Source: Blattabacterium cuenoti
GTDB lineage: Bacteria > Bacteroidota > Bacteroidia > Flavobacteriales > Blattabacteriaceae
NCBI RefSeq assembly: GCF_014251595.1
Contig: NZ_CP059192.1
Coordinates: forward strand, 1 to 64,000
Reading direction: 5' to 3'
Length of the DNA stretch: 64,000 bases
Made by a program: the position numbers and the translations under genes. The notes under the pieces were generated by a model that was given only the letters and a program-made list of their open reading frames with translations, searched no databases and had not been told where the DNA came from. Below, one piece after another: positions 8,985 to 17,297 of the stretch; the stretch's first letter is position 1; each line of letters opens with the position of its first letter.

Positions 8985-10634
8985 TCATTTAATACTATAA
9001 TTAATACTAGAGTTAATGACTACAGTATATAATAAAATTATGACTGTTGTTAACAAACAAACTTTGGAAATCAAATCTCCATTTTTAATATAAAAAGTTT
9101 TTTTGTGGTTGAGATATATTTTATCTAATAAAACTCCTTCTTTCCCATAAGGAATATATGATTTGATTTCTCCTTTTTCATCAATCAAACAGGAAATTCC
9201 TGTATTTGCAGATCTAGCTATGTATTTTCTGTTTTCAATTGCTCTAATACGAGCATAATACATGTGTTGTTTATGTCCTTGTGATCGATCCCACCATCCA
9301 TCATTAGTAATGATAACCATTAATTCTACATTTTTTTTTCTAAAAAAATTAGAAACATATTCTCCAAAAACAGATTCATAACAAATGATAGGGGCAATTT
9401 TTATTTTTAAATAAGGATGTTGAAAAACAGAAGGATAATTTTCTTTTCCAAGTTCCATCACTGTTCCTCCAAAATTAAGTAATATATTTCCTAATATGGG
9501 TGAAAAAATTTTTTTATAAGGAAAAGTTTCTACAGCTGGAACAAGTTTAGATTTATGATGAAATTCAATATTATTATGAGTACCGATCTGAATTATTGAA
9601 TTAAAAATATCTATCCATTGTATATTTTTTCTATCTTTTGAAATAATAGGAAAGGAAGTTTTACTCTTATTTTTATGGTATAAAGTAAATAATTCTACTC
9701 CTGTTATAAATACTGTATTTGGAGACTTATTTATTAAATAATTTTTAAATGTAGAAATGATTTTATTTTGATTTATATTTTTGATTGGTATTTTTTCTGG
9801 AAACATAGTTTCAGGAGCAATGATAATCATTGATTCTTTAGATATTTTTCGATTTATTAATTTTTTTAATTTTGAAATTAATTCATTTGTTGAAATAGAA
9901 TATTTTTGATTATATGGGTCTATATTAGGCTGTAAAATTAATACATTTGCAGTACGTTTATATTGATTTTTTTTATATTCATATTTTATATATATAAAAT
10001 ATGAAATCAAAATCATAAAAAAAATTATTCCCGTATTAAAAAATATTCCCTTATAAAAAAATAAAATATTTTTATCGTTTTTATACTTAATAATCGATTC
10101 TGTCAGTCCAATGTTGACTATCCATATCCATATAGATCCTCCTAAAATTCCTGTATATTCATACCATTGAATCCATTCCGTTCTATTAGAAAACCCATTT
10201 CCTAAATTAAGCCAAGGCCAACTTAATTCCCATTCTAAATGCATCTTTTCAAATGAAATCCATAAACAAACTAAAAATACATATCCTATTTTTTTATTTT
10301 TTATATATCTTTTTATCCATGAATAAAAAGAAAAAATAATTGACATAAAAAAAGAATTAAATAATACAGGAATTAAATAAGCTTCTATAGCAAAAGTTCC
10401 ATTCGTTCTTTTTGCGTAAGACAACCAATATGTAGAAATAGCATTCCATGTTAAAAACGTAATAAAAGAAAATAATAAAATACAAAATAAAGAATGATTC
10501 AGATAATTTTCTATATATAATAAAGGAATAAAAGCAATAAATAAATATATGGGAAATCCATCAGTAGGCCATCCTAATCCTAAAAGAATACCTGATAATA
10601 CACTGTATATAAAAAATTCAATTTTTTGTGTAAT
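8985..10634 (-). CDS. lnt: Apolipoprotein N-acyltransferase (non-AUG start)
   Basis: Lnt is an inner-membrane enzyme that adds the third acyl chain to lipoproteins. The carbon-nitrogen hydrolase domain shows the catalytic glutamate in IIAPETMFPE, the lysine in HHKSKLVPAVETFPYKK and the cysteine in PIICYESVFGEY. Several membrane helices precede it. An ATG/GTG/TTG start is first available at the TTG at 10424, which would remove the first helices. The open frame continues upstream to a TAG at 10641-10643 and encodes clear Lnt N-terminal sequence (LSGILLGLGWPTDGFP, then further hydrophobic segments). The only available codons before that homology are ATC (10637) and ATT (10634). I place the start at ATT 10634, giving 549 residues. 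The exact start is uncertain. The gene lies just downstream of tmRNA on the same strand. Confidence 0.85.
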   Translation of the reverse strand: MTQKIEFFIYSVLSGILLGLGWPTDGFPIYLFIAFIPLLYIENYLNHSLFCILLFSFITFLTWNAISTYWLSYAKRTNGTFAIEAYLIPVLFNSFFMSIIFSFYSWIKRYIKNKKIGYVFLVCLWISFEKMHLEWELSWPWLNLGNGFSNRTEWIQWYEYTGILGGSIWIWIVNIGLTESIIKYKNDKNILFFYKGIFFNTGIIFFMILISYFIYIKYEYKKNQYKRTANVLILQPNIDPYNQKYSISTNELISKLKKLINRKISKESMIIIAPETMFPEKIPIKNINQNKIISTFKNYLINKSPNTVFITGVELFTLYHKNKSKTSFPIISKDRKNIQWIDIFNSIIQIGTHNNIEFHHKSKLVPAVETFPYKKIFSPILGNILLNFGGTVMELGKENYPSVFQHPYLKIKIAPIICYESVFGEYVSNFFRKKNVELMVIITNDGWWDRSQGHKQHMYYARIRAIENRKYIARSANTGISCLIDEKGEIKSYIPYGKEGVLLDKIYLNHKKTFYIKNGDLISKVCLLTTVIILLYTVVINSSINYSIK

Positions 10635-10660
10635 GATTTTCTATAATTAACTTAAATAAA

Positions 10661-11064
10661 TGGAGCTGGCGGGATTCGAACCCGCGTCCAAACAAGTAGT
10701 ATAAAAGATTTCTACATATTTATCCAAAAAAAATTTTAACATTTTTATCCAAGTTTTGGATCTTAAATAAAAATTTCAGATTCAAAATTTTTAGAAAACT
10801 TAAGAATCATCCGTTTTCTTATCCTTCACATTTTGAGTACCTCTATATCAGAAATTAGAAGGAAGAATTCCTGAGAGATATTTTGCTTCTGCATTTTTGG
10901 CAGATTAAGCTATGTTCTTATCCAAAAAAAACATTAAGCAGCAAAAGCGTATTGTTTTTCGCCATTTATATATTTTGTAACGCCTGATTTTCGTGTAATA
11001 CCTTACGTGACACGATATGCTTTCTTTTATTACTTATCTTGCTGTCAAATCCAAAATCAGCCCC
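10661..11064 (-). ncRNA. ssrA: Transfer-messenger RNA (tmRNA)
   Basis: tmRNA rescues stalled ribosomes and tags the incomplete peptide for proteolysis. Read on the minus strand, the 5' end GGGGCTGATTTTGGATTTG and the 3' end with a T-arm GGGTTCGAATCCC and CAGCTCC-A form the tRNA-like domain. The seven-pair acceptor stem is GGGGCTG with CAGCTCC. The CCA is not encoded. Between them lie the resume codon and tag (10963 down to 10934) and the pseudoknot region. Length is about 404 nt in one piece, so this is not the circularly permuted form. It sits between rodA (upstream, same strand) and lnt. A TATTTTTG -7-like box lies just before the 5' end. Confidence 0.97.
10934..10963 (-). other. tmRNA tag-peptide reading frame
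   Basis: Within the tmRNA, GGC GAA AAA CAA TAC GCT TTT GCT GCT TAA encodes GEKQYAFAA followed by a stop. This resembles the flavobacterial GENNYALAA-type tag, with glycine as the inferred resume codon and a hydrophobic AFAA end of the kind recognised by Clp proteases. clpP is at 39895 and a damaged clpC at 63459 in this window. Confidence 0.88.
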
Positions 11065-11140
11065 CATTTTTTACAAAAATAATAAATTTTAAATTATTAT
11101 GACTTATATTTGAAATTAAAATTCAAAAATTCAATTATAT

Positions 11141-11164
11141 TCAAATCAAACTAGTTTGATTTGA
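11141..11164 (-). terminator. Perfect 24-bp palindrome at the rodA stop (possible terminator)
   Basis: TCAAATCAAACT is followed at once by its exact reverse complement AGTTTGATTTGA. The palindrome encodes the last seven residues of RodA and its TGA stop. In RNA it could fold into a hairpin of about ten pairs with a four-base loop. It separates rodA from tmRNA on the same strand. No long U-run follows immediately (the next bases on the minus strand are ATATAATTGAATTTTT), so a terminator role is only possible; a protein-binding site is an alternative. Confidence 0.4.
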
Positions 11165-12382
11165 AGCGTCTATTCTTAAAAATAAAAATAATAAAACAGT
11201 AAAAGACCATAGAGATGATCCTCCATAACTAAAAAAAGGTAAAACAATTCCTATTGTGGGAAAAAGCCCCATAACCATTCCTAAATTAATCATAATATGA
11301 ATCAAAAGAATATTTCCAACTGAATATCCAAAAATTCTTCCAAAAATATCTTTTTGTCTTTCAGACAAAAAATAAATACGACTAATAAATAATAAATAAA
11401 ATATAATTAAAATCATGCTTCCCATAAAACCCCATTCTTCTCCTACTGTGCAAAAAATATAATCTGTATGTTGTTCTGGTACAAATTTTCCTTTTGTAAT
11501 AATTCCTTTTTGATATCCTTTTCCAAAAAATTTTCCAGAACCAATAGCGGTTTTAGAATATAATAAATTATACCCTACATTATCTCTATATTTTCTATCA
11601 AATTCATTTTGAAATAATATATTGATTCTATCTTTATGATGTTTTTTCAAAAATTTTTGAAAAAAAAGTGGAGATACAATAGAAAAAACTGAAAAATTAA
11701 TCAACAAAAATGTATAAAAACATAAATCAATAAGTGATATATGTTTCTTAAATATCAAAAAAAATATAAAAATAATAAATAGAAGTAAAATTACCATCCC
11801 AGATGATAAATTTAATGAAACTACAAATAAAAAAATATAAAACAAAAAATAAAGTATAAAATAAATAGACAACCCTTCTCGATATAAAGTAAGAAAAAAA
11901 GAAAAAAAAACAATGGAAGAACCAGGATCGGGTTGTAAAAATATTAAAAAGGAAGGTAATACTAATATAATAAATATATATAATAATGTTTTATTATTAT
12001 TTTTTATATTTTCCTGACACATAACATGTGCTATCATCAATGATGTTGATATTTTAGCTAATTCAGATGGTTGAAAACTAATAGGACCCAAAACATACCA
12101 AGATTTTGATCCATTAATATTTTTTCCGAAAAAAAATATGCCAATTAAAAGAAATAATGTAAATAAAAAGAAAAATGGAGTTATATGTTTATAATGAATA
12201 GGTTTAAACAAAAAAATAAAAAATATAAAAATAAAACTTAATAATATCCATATTAATTGTTTTTCTGCTTTTTCGGGAGATACAGAATATAAATTCATGC
12301 ATCCAAAAAAAATCATAATAATATAAATAACGACAACTATCCAATCTATGTTTCTTAATAATATTTTATTTCTTTTGATCAA
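11141..12382 (-). CDS. rodA: Rod-shape SEDS glycosyltransferase RodA
   Basis: RodA is the SEDS-family peptidoglycan polymerase of the elongation machinery, working with the class B PBP2. The 413-residue protein is almost entirely membrane helices. It carries the SEDS motifs GPISFQPSELAKI, LLYSKTAIGSGKFFGKGYQKG and the C-terminal FPTIGIVLPFFSYGGSS, which distinguish a RodA/FtsW protein. Its place after mrdA in an mre operon supports RodA rather than FtsW. The start is a TTG at 12382 that overlaps the 3' end of mrdA by 17 nt, consistent with translational coupling. It is the last protein gene of the five-gene shape operon. Confidence 0.95.
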   Translation of the reverse strand: MIKRNKILLRNIDWIVVVIYIIMIFFGCMNLYSVSPEKAEKQLIWILLSFIFIFFIFLFKPIHYKHITPFFFLFTLFLLIGIFFFGKNINGSKSWYVLGPISFQPSELAKISTSLMIAHVMCQENIKNNNKTLLYIFIILVLPSFLIFLQPDPGSSIVFFSFFLTLYREGLSIYFILYFLFYIFLFVVSLNLSSGMVILLLFIIFIFFLIFKKHISLIDLCFYTFLLINFSVFSIVSPLFFQKFLKKHHKDRINILFQNEFDRKYRDNVGYNLLYSKTAIGSGKFFGKGYQKGIITKGKFVPEQHTDYIFCTVGEEWGFMGSMILIIFYLLFISRIYFLSERQKDIFGRIFGYSVGNILLIHIMINLGMVMGLFPTIGIVLPFFSYGGSSLWSFTVLLFLFLRIDASNQTSLI

Positions 12383-14270
12383 TAGAATTTTTTGTGTAAA
12401 AATCGTTTAATTTTTTCATTTTTGCTATTGAACTATATATTTTTTGTAATCCTGAAGTCATTATTTTTTTTTCAAGGTTTTTTCTATTTACATTATTTTT
12501 GATATATTTTTCTGCAATAAGGCTAGCAATGGGACCAGCCCAACGAGATCCAAATCCTCCATTTTCTATTATAACAGAAATAGCAATTTTTGGATCTTCT
12601 ACTGGAGCAAATAATATAAAAATAGAATGATCGGGTAAAGAAATTATTTTATGATTTATTTTAATAAAATTCTGAGCTGTTCCTGTCTTTCCAGCCATTC
12701 TGATATCAGATGATTTGAAATTTCTTCCAGTTCCAATCATAAAAACTTTTTCCATTCCATTAATAATAAAATCAAAATATTTACTTTTAACTTTAGTATG
12801 TTTGGCTACTGTATAATTAGGATTAGATATAGGTTGATGATTTATTCGTTTTACTATATGTGGAGTATAGAAAAAACCACGATTTGCTATGGCACAAACC
12901 ATATTAGCTAATTGCATGGGAGTTACATTTATTTCTCCTTGTCCAATGCTATTAGAAATAATTGTAATCGCATTCCATTTTGTTATTCCATATTTTTTAT
13001 TATAATAATCCCCAGAAGGAATAACACCTTTTTCTCCTGTAGCTAAATCGTTATATAAATAATTTCCAAAACCAAAACTTTTGATAATATCACACCATTC
13101 ATTAACCCCTTTTGTCAAGTCTTTAGGATATTTCTCTATGACACGTTTATAAACTTGTGCAAAATAATTATTACAAGAAACAGCAACAGCTGTTTCTACA
13201 CCGATAGGATATCCATGAATTCCAGAATGACAATGAATTCTTTTTCTTCCATATTTAAATCCTTTATAGCATACAAAAGTAGTATTGGTGTCGACGACTC
13301 CCATTTGAAGACCTGCTAATTCGGTTAGTAATTTAAATGGAGAAGCAGGTGGATAACGGGCTTGTGTCGTTCTATCAAATAAAGGATAATCGATTGTGTT
13401 TCTCATTAATTTTTGAAATTCTTTAGATCTATTTACACCTACAAACAGATTAGGGTCATTAATAGGACTAGATACTAAAGATAAAATTTCTCCATTTTTA
13501 GGATTGATAGCAACTATTCCTCCTTTTTTTTGAAACATAAGTTGTTCAGCATAATTTTGTAAATTCCAATCTATAGTCAAAGAAACATCATTTCCACTTA
13601 CAGCTTTAACATTGTTTTTACTATTGTTATAACTCCCAATAATACATCCTTTTCTATCTCTTACCCAATATTTTACTCCTTTTTTTCCTCTCAAAACTTT
13701 TTCATAAGATTTTTCTACTCCAGACCAACCAATAAAATCTCCTATTTGATAATAATGAGGTTCCTTTTTAATATCTTTTTGAGTTACTTCACCTATATAC
13801 CCTAAAACATTGGCTGAACTTTCTACTTTATAATCTCTAAGAGAACGTTTTGTCCAATCAAAACCCTTGTATTTATAAAGTTTTTCTTGTATAGTCGCAA
13901 ATTTTTCTTTCGAAATAAAAGGTAAAAAAACAGATGGTAAATATTTAGAATAAGCTTTTGCTTTCTCTAAATTTTTTAAAAACATATTTTTTTCAATTCC
14001 TACAAGATTACAAAACTCCATAATGTTAAAATGTTCATCGATAAGAATCGGGATAACTATCAACTCATAAATAGATTTGTTAAAAACCAATAAATTTTCA
14101 TTTCTGTCAAAAATTGATCCTCTTTCAGGAATAATAATTTCCTGTTTAATAGAAGTATTAAAAGCATTTAGAATATACTTTTCTGTATAAATTTGTATAT
14201 AAAATAATCTGATTATAAAAATTACACCGATAACACTCAAAAAAATGTAAAACTTATATAATTTTTTCAA
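12366..14270 (-). CDS. mrdA: Penicillin-binding protein 2 (peptidoglycan transpeptidase)
   Basis: PBP2 cross-links peptidoglycan during lateral wall growth. The 634 residues comprise one N-terminal membrane anchor (about 5-25), a PBP dimer domain (about 45-220) and a transpeptidase domain. The catalytic motifs are visible: SxxK as S310-P-F-K313, SxN as SCN in VAVSCNNYF, and KTG in AGKTGTAQN near residue 525. YPPASPF replaces the more common YPPGSTF around the active serine, but the serine and lysine are kept. Length matches the family. The start overlaps the end of mreD by 4 nt and the end overlaps rodA. Confidence 0.96.
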   Translation of the reverse strand: MKKLYKFYIFLSVIGVIFIIRLFYIQIYTEKYILNAFNTSIKQEIIIPERGSIFDRNENLLVFNKSIYELIVIPILIDEHFNIMEFCNLVGIEKNMFLKNLEKAKAYSKYLPSVFLPFISKEKFATIQEKLYKYKGFDWTKRSLRDYKVESSANVLGYIGEVTQKDIKKEPHYYQIGDFIGWSGVEKSYEKVLRGKKGVKYWVRDRKGCIIGSYNNSKNNVKAVSGNDVSLTIDWNLQNYAEQLMFQKKGGIVAINPKNGEILSLVSSPINDPNLFVGVNRSKEFQKLMRNTIDYPLFDRTTQARYPPASPFKLLTELAGLQMGVVDTNTTFVCYKGFKYGRKRIHCHSGIHGYPIGVETAVAVSCNNYFAQVYKRVIEKYPKDLTKGVNEWCDIIKSFGFGNYLYNDLATGEKGVIPSGDYYNKKYGITKWNAITIISNSIGQGEINVTPMQLANMVCAIANRGFFYTPHIVKRINHQPISNPNYTVAKHTKVKSKYFDFIINGMEKVFMIGTGRNFKSSDIRMAGKTGTAQNFIKINHKIISLPDHSIFILFAPVEDPKIAISVIIENGGFGSRWAGPIASLIAEKYIKNNVNRKNLEKKIMTSGLQKIYSSIAKMKKLNDFYTKNSIDQKK

Positions 14271-14782
14271 TGTTTAATTTTTTTGAAAAAAAAATATATA
14301 ATACATAAAATAGTTGTAAAAATAATGCTAAATATTGTTCTAAATAAAACAATTTGATTAAAAATAGTTCCTTTCAATACCTTTAATATTAACAAAGAAA
14401 AATGATGTGTAAAAACCAACGAAAATATGTAAAGTATTTTCCTAATAAAAGATAATTCATAAATTGAAAAATCACTTCTATTTATAAAATTTTTTCCATC
14501 AAAAAATTGTAAAAATTTTAGTCTCAAAAAAGCACATAATGTAGAAGAAAAAGCGTGGATTCCTCCAGAATTCATACAATGATCTATCACCCATCCTATT
14601 AAAAATGAAAAAAATAAAAATATAAATTTATTTTCATTATATGGATATATTAATATAAAAAGAACATATATATAAGAATAGCATCCTAAAAATAAAAATA
14701 AAGGATTTAATATTGATATTTGAATTAAACAAAGAAAAAAAATATAAAATAAAGAAATAATAAAATTTTTGATTAAATTCAT
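14267..14782 (-). CDS. mreD: Rod-shape-determining protein MreD
   Basis: A 171-residue protein of about five hydrophobic helices with few conserved residues, as expected for MreD, the inner-membrane partner of MreC. Sequence similarity alone would be weak. The assignment rests on size, topology, the segment FSFLIGWVIDHCMNSGGIHAFSS, which resembles the family's GxxxDxxxxxxxGxxAxxx pattern, and its place exactly between mreC and mrdA. It overlaps mreC by one base and mrdA by 4 nt, so translation is probably coupled. Confidence 0.85.
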   Translation of the reverse strand: MNLIKNFIISLFYIFFLCLIQISILNPLFLFLGCYSYIYVLFILIYPYNENKFIFLFFSFLIGWVIDHCMNSGGIHAFSSTLCAFLRLKFLQFFDGKNFINRSDFSIYELSFIRKILYIFSLVFTHHFSLLILKVLKGTIFNQIVLFRTIFSIIFTTILCIIYFFFKKIKH

Positions 14783-15615
14783 TACTTATTTTCAACTTTA
14801 TAAAGTTGAAGATTATTCCATTCTTGTTTCAATAAATTCTTGACTACATAAGCATTTTCTATCGTAGAAAAATTAGCCATTAATTTCACTTTTATTACAT
14901 AGTTAGCGTGTTCTTCATCAAATTTATAAGAATAGACTTTCCCAATAGGAATTCCTTCAGGAAAAGTGGCAGATTTTCCATCTGTTTCAACGATATCCCC
15001 TTTATGTATGGTAGAATGTCTGGGGATATCATATAAAATCACATATTCATAATTCATTCCATCCCAACTAAGAGTTCCAAAATATTTATTTTTCTTTAGT
15101 CTAGCGTTTACTTTAATTTTTGGATTTAAAATAGAAATCGCTATACTAAAATGTGTAGAAGTTTTTATAATAATTCCTGCAATTCCATTGGATAATATAA
15201 TACCCATATCTGGTTTGATTCCATCTATACTGCCTTTATTTATAGTTATGTAATTCTCCTGTTCATGAATACTGTTATTTATAATTTGTACGGGTGTAAA
15301 AATATATTGTTGTAAATAATTAATATCTTCTTTTTTAAAATCTTTAGATATCTTTCTTATTTTAGAAAATATTTGAGCATCACGTAATCTTTTATTTTCA
15401 TTTAAAAGTTTTTCGTTTTCTATTTCTAATAAAAAATAACGACGTAGTTTATAATTTACTTCATAGATTTTTCCAATCATAAAATTGGAAGAACCAGCAT
15501 AAATATTTTTATGAAATTTTGAATTTGAAAAAGAAAGAAAAATAGCCGAAAATTCTAATAAAAAAAAGAAAATGAAAAAACGCCACTTCAAAAAAAAATT
15601 AAAAAATTCACGCAT
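14782..15615 (-). CDS. mreC: Rod-shape-determining protein MreC
   Basis: MreC is a bitopic inner-membrane protein whose periplasmic part activates the elongasome. In 277 residues it has one N-terminal helix (about 10-30), a short coiled coil (about 55-80) and the paired beta-barrel domain. Typical segments are NYITINKGSIDGIKPDMGII, NGIAGIIIKTSTHFSIAIS and GDIVETDGKSATFPEGIPIG. It follows mreB by 17 nt and overlaps mreD by one base in the operon mreB-mreC-mreD-mrdA-rodA. Confidence 0.94.
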   Translation of the reverse strand: MREFFNFFLKWRFFIFFFLLEFSAIFLSFSNSKFHKNIYAGSSNFMIGKIYEVNYKLRRYFLLEIENEKLLNENKRLRDAQIFSKIRKISKDFKKEDINYLQQYIFTPVQIINNSIHEQENYITINKGSIDGIKPDMGIILSNGIAGIIIKTSTHFSIAISILNPKIKVNARLKKNKYFGTLSWDGMNYEYVILYDIPRHSTIHKGDIVETDGKSATFPEGIPIGKVYSYKFDEEHANYVIKVKLMANFSTIENAYVVKNLLKQEWNNLQLYKVENK

Positions 15616-15632
15616 AAAATTAATCTATAACC

Positions 15633-16673
15633 CTATTTCATTAAAAATGTAAATTTATCAATATTTTTTAACGCAACTCCTGTTCCTTTAACGACAGCTC
15701 TCAAAGGGTCCTCTACTAAAGAAACAGAAAGGCCTGTTTTATTGGAAATTCTTTTGTCTAATCCTCTTAAAAGAGAACCTCCTCCTGCCATATATATTCC
15801 TGTTTTATAAATATCTGCTGCAAGTTCCGGAGGAGTTCTAGAAAGTGTTTCCATAACAGCATCTTCAATTCGTAAAATGGATTTATCTAAAGCAGGAATT
15901 GTTTCTTTATAAGAAAGGTTCATTTCTTTAGGTTTTCCTGTAGGAAGATCTCTTCCCTGTATATGAATATCCTCTGGTGGAGTTTCTATGGATTCCATTG
16001 CTGCTCCTATATCTATTTTTATTTTTTCAGCAGTTCTTTCTCCAATGTACAAATTATATTTAGAACGAAGAAAATAAGCTATATCATTAGTAAAAACATC
16101 TCCAGCTATTTTGATCGATTTTTGGCAAACGATACCTCCCAAAGCTATAACTCCACATTCTGTAGTTCCACCTCCTATATCAATAATCATATTCCCCTCT
16201 GCTTTAGTGACAGAAATACCTGATCCTATAGCCGCGGCCATAGGTTCTTCTATGAGATAAACTTCTTTAGCATTAAGATGTTGAGCTGAATCTTTCACAG
16301 CTCTTTTTTCTACTTCTGTGATTCCAGAAGGAATACAAATGACCATTGTTAATGATGGAGTAAAAAATTTGTTATTAATACCCGGAACTTTTTTGATAAA
16401 TTCTTTGATCATCAGTTCTGCTACTTGATAATCTGCAATGACTCCATCCTTTAATGGTTTATATATCTTAATATTTTCATGTGTTTTTCCTTGCATTTGT
16501 TTAGCGTCTTCTCCCACAGCTAATACTTTTTTTGTTCTTACATCTATTGCTATGATAGAAGGTAAATCGACAATCACTTTGTTATTATGCATAATAAGTG
16601 TATTTGCTGTACCTAAATCTATAGCAATTTCTTGAGTAAAAAGATTTTTCATCAAATCTATTACTAATCCCAT
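15633..16673 (-). CDS. mreB: Rod-shape-determining actin homologue MreB
   Basis: MreB forms membrane-bound filaments that orient lateral wall synthesis. The 346-residue protein has the actin-fold nucleotide motifs: phosphate 1 IAIDLGTANTLI, phosphate 2 MIIDIGGGTTECGVIAL, and the adenosine motif GIYMAGGGSLLRGL. The start at ATG 16673 adds a short amphipathic-like leader (MGLVIDLMKNLF) seen in flavobacterial MreB; an internal ATG at 16652 is possible. It is the first gene of the shape operon, divergent from folK across 84 nt. I found no convincing TAnnTTTG box in that gap. Confidence 0.97.
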   Translation of the reverse strand: MGLVIDLMKNLFTQEIAIDLGTANTLIMHNNKVIVDLPSIIAIDVRTKKVLAVGEDAKQMQGKTHENIKIYKPLKDGVIADYQVAELMIKEFIKKVPGINNKFFTPSLTMVICIPSGITEVEKRAVKDSAQHLNAKEVYLIEEPMAAAIGSGISVTKAEGNMIIDIGGGTTECGVIALGGIVCQKSIKIAGDVFTNDIAYFLRSKYNLYIGERTAEKIKIDIGAAMESIETPPEDIHIQGRDLPTGKPKEMNLSYKETIPALDKSILRIEDAVMETLSRTPPELAADIYKTGIYMAGGGSLLRGLDKRISNKTGLSVSLVEDPLRAVVKGTGVALKNIDKFTFLMK

Positions 16674-16757
16674 TAGTATTATTTTATGAAAATAAATACC
16701 TAATTTAAATAAAATTACAGTTTTTCAGTATATTGAACATATTAATAATTTTTTCCT

Positions 16758-17270
16758 TTGAAAGAACATAAAGAACATGATGTATTTTTGTTACAAGGAA
16801 GTAACAAAGAAAATAAAAAAAAGTATTTAGATAAATCTTTAATTTTAATATCTAAAAATATTGGTAAAATTGTTGATTTTTCATCATATTTTGAAAGCGA
16901 AGCATGGAATATGAAAAATTATTCTATCTTTTATAATAGAGCTTTGCATATAAAAACGTATTATTCTCCTATTGATCTTTTAAAAAATATTTTAAATATA
17001 GAATTTATCATGGGAAGAAGAAAAAAATATTTTGAAGAAGAGCAATATCAAAATCGAGAAATAGATATAGATATTTTATTTTATGATCATGTTATTATAT
17101 ATAGTTGTATTTTAACAATCCCACATCCATTATTACATTTACGAAGATTTGTGTTAGAACCTATGTGTGAAATTGCTCCTAAAAAAAATCATCCAATATT
17201 TAATTTAACTATTTTAGAAATGTTAGGATTATGCATGGATAAATTATATGTTCAAAAAATATTCAAATGA
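16758..17270 (+). CDS. folK: 2-amino-4-hydroxy-6-hydroxymethyldihydropteridine pyrophosphokinase
   Basis: FolK transfers pyrophosphate from ATP to the pterin in folate synthesis. The 170-residue protein starts with a TTG. It shows LLQGSNKENKKKYL (family LGSN motif), IEFIMGRRKK, and the core signature region REIDIDILFYDH, then IPHPLLHLRRFVLEPMCEIAP. The usual WGPR before IDIDIL is changed to YQNR, so part of the ATP-loop consensus is lost although the two metal-binding aspartates remain. The length is typical of the family. It stands before lptD by 27 nt and may share its transcript. Confidence 0.9.
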   Translation: MKEHKEHDVFLLQGSNKENKKKYLDKSLILISKNIGKIVDFSSYFESEAWNMKNYSIFYNRALHIKTYYSPIDLLKNILNIEFIMGRRKKYFEEEQYQNREIDIDILFYDHVIIYSCILTIPHPLLHLRRFVLEPMCEIAPKKNHPIFNLTILEMLGLCMDKLYVQKIFK

Positions 17271-17297
17271 ATTTGACTTTTTTTAAATAAAAAAAAT

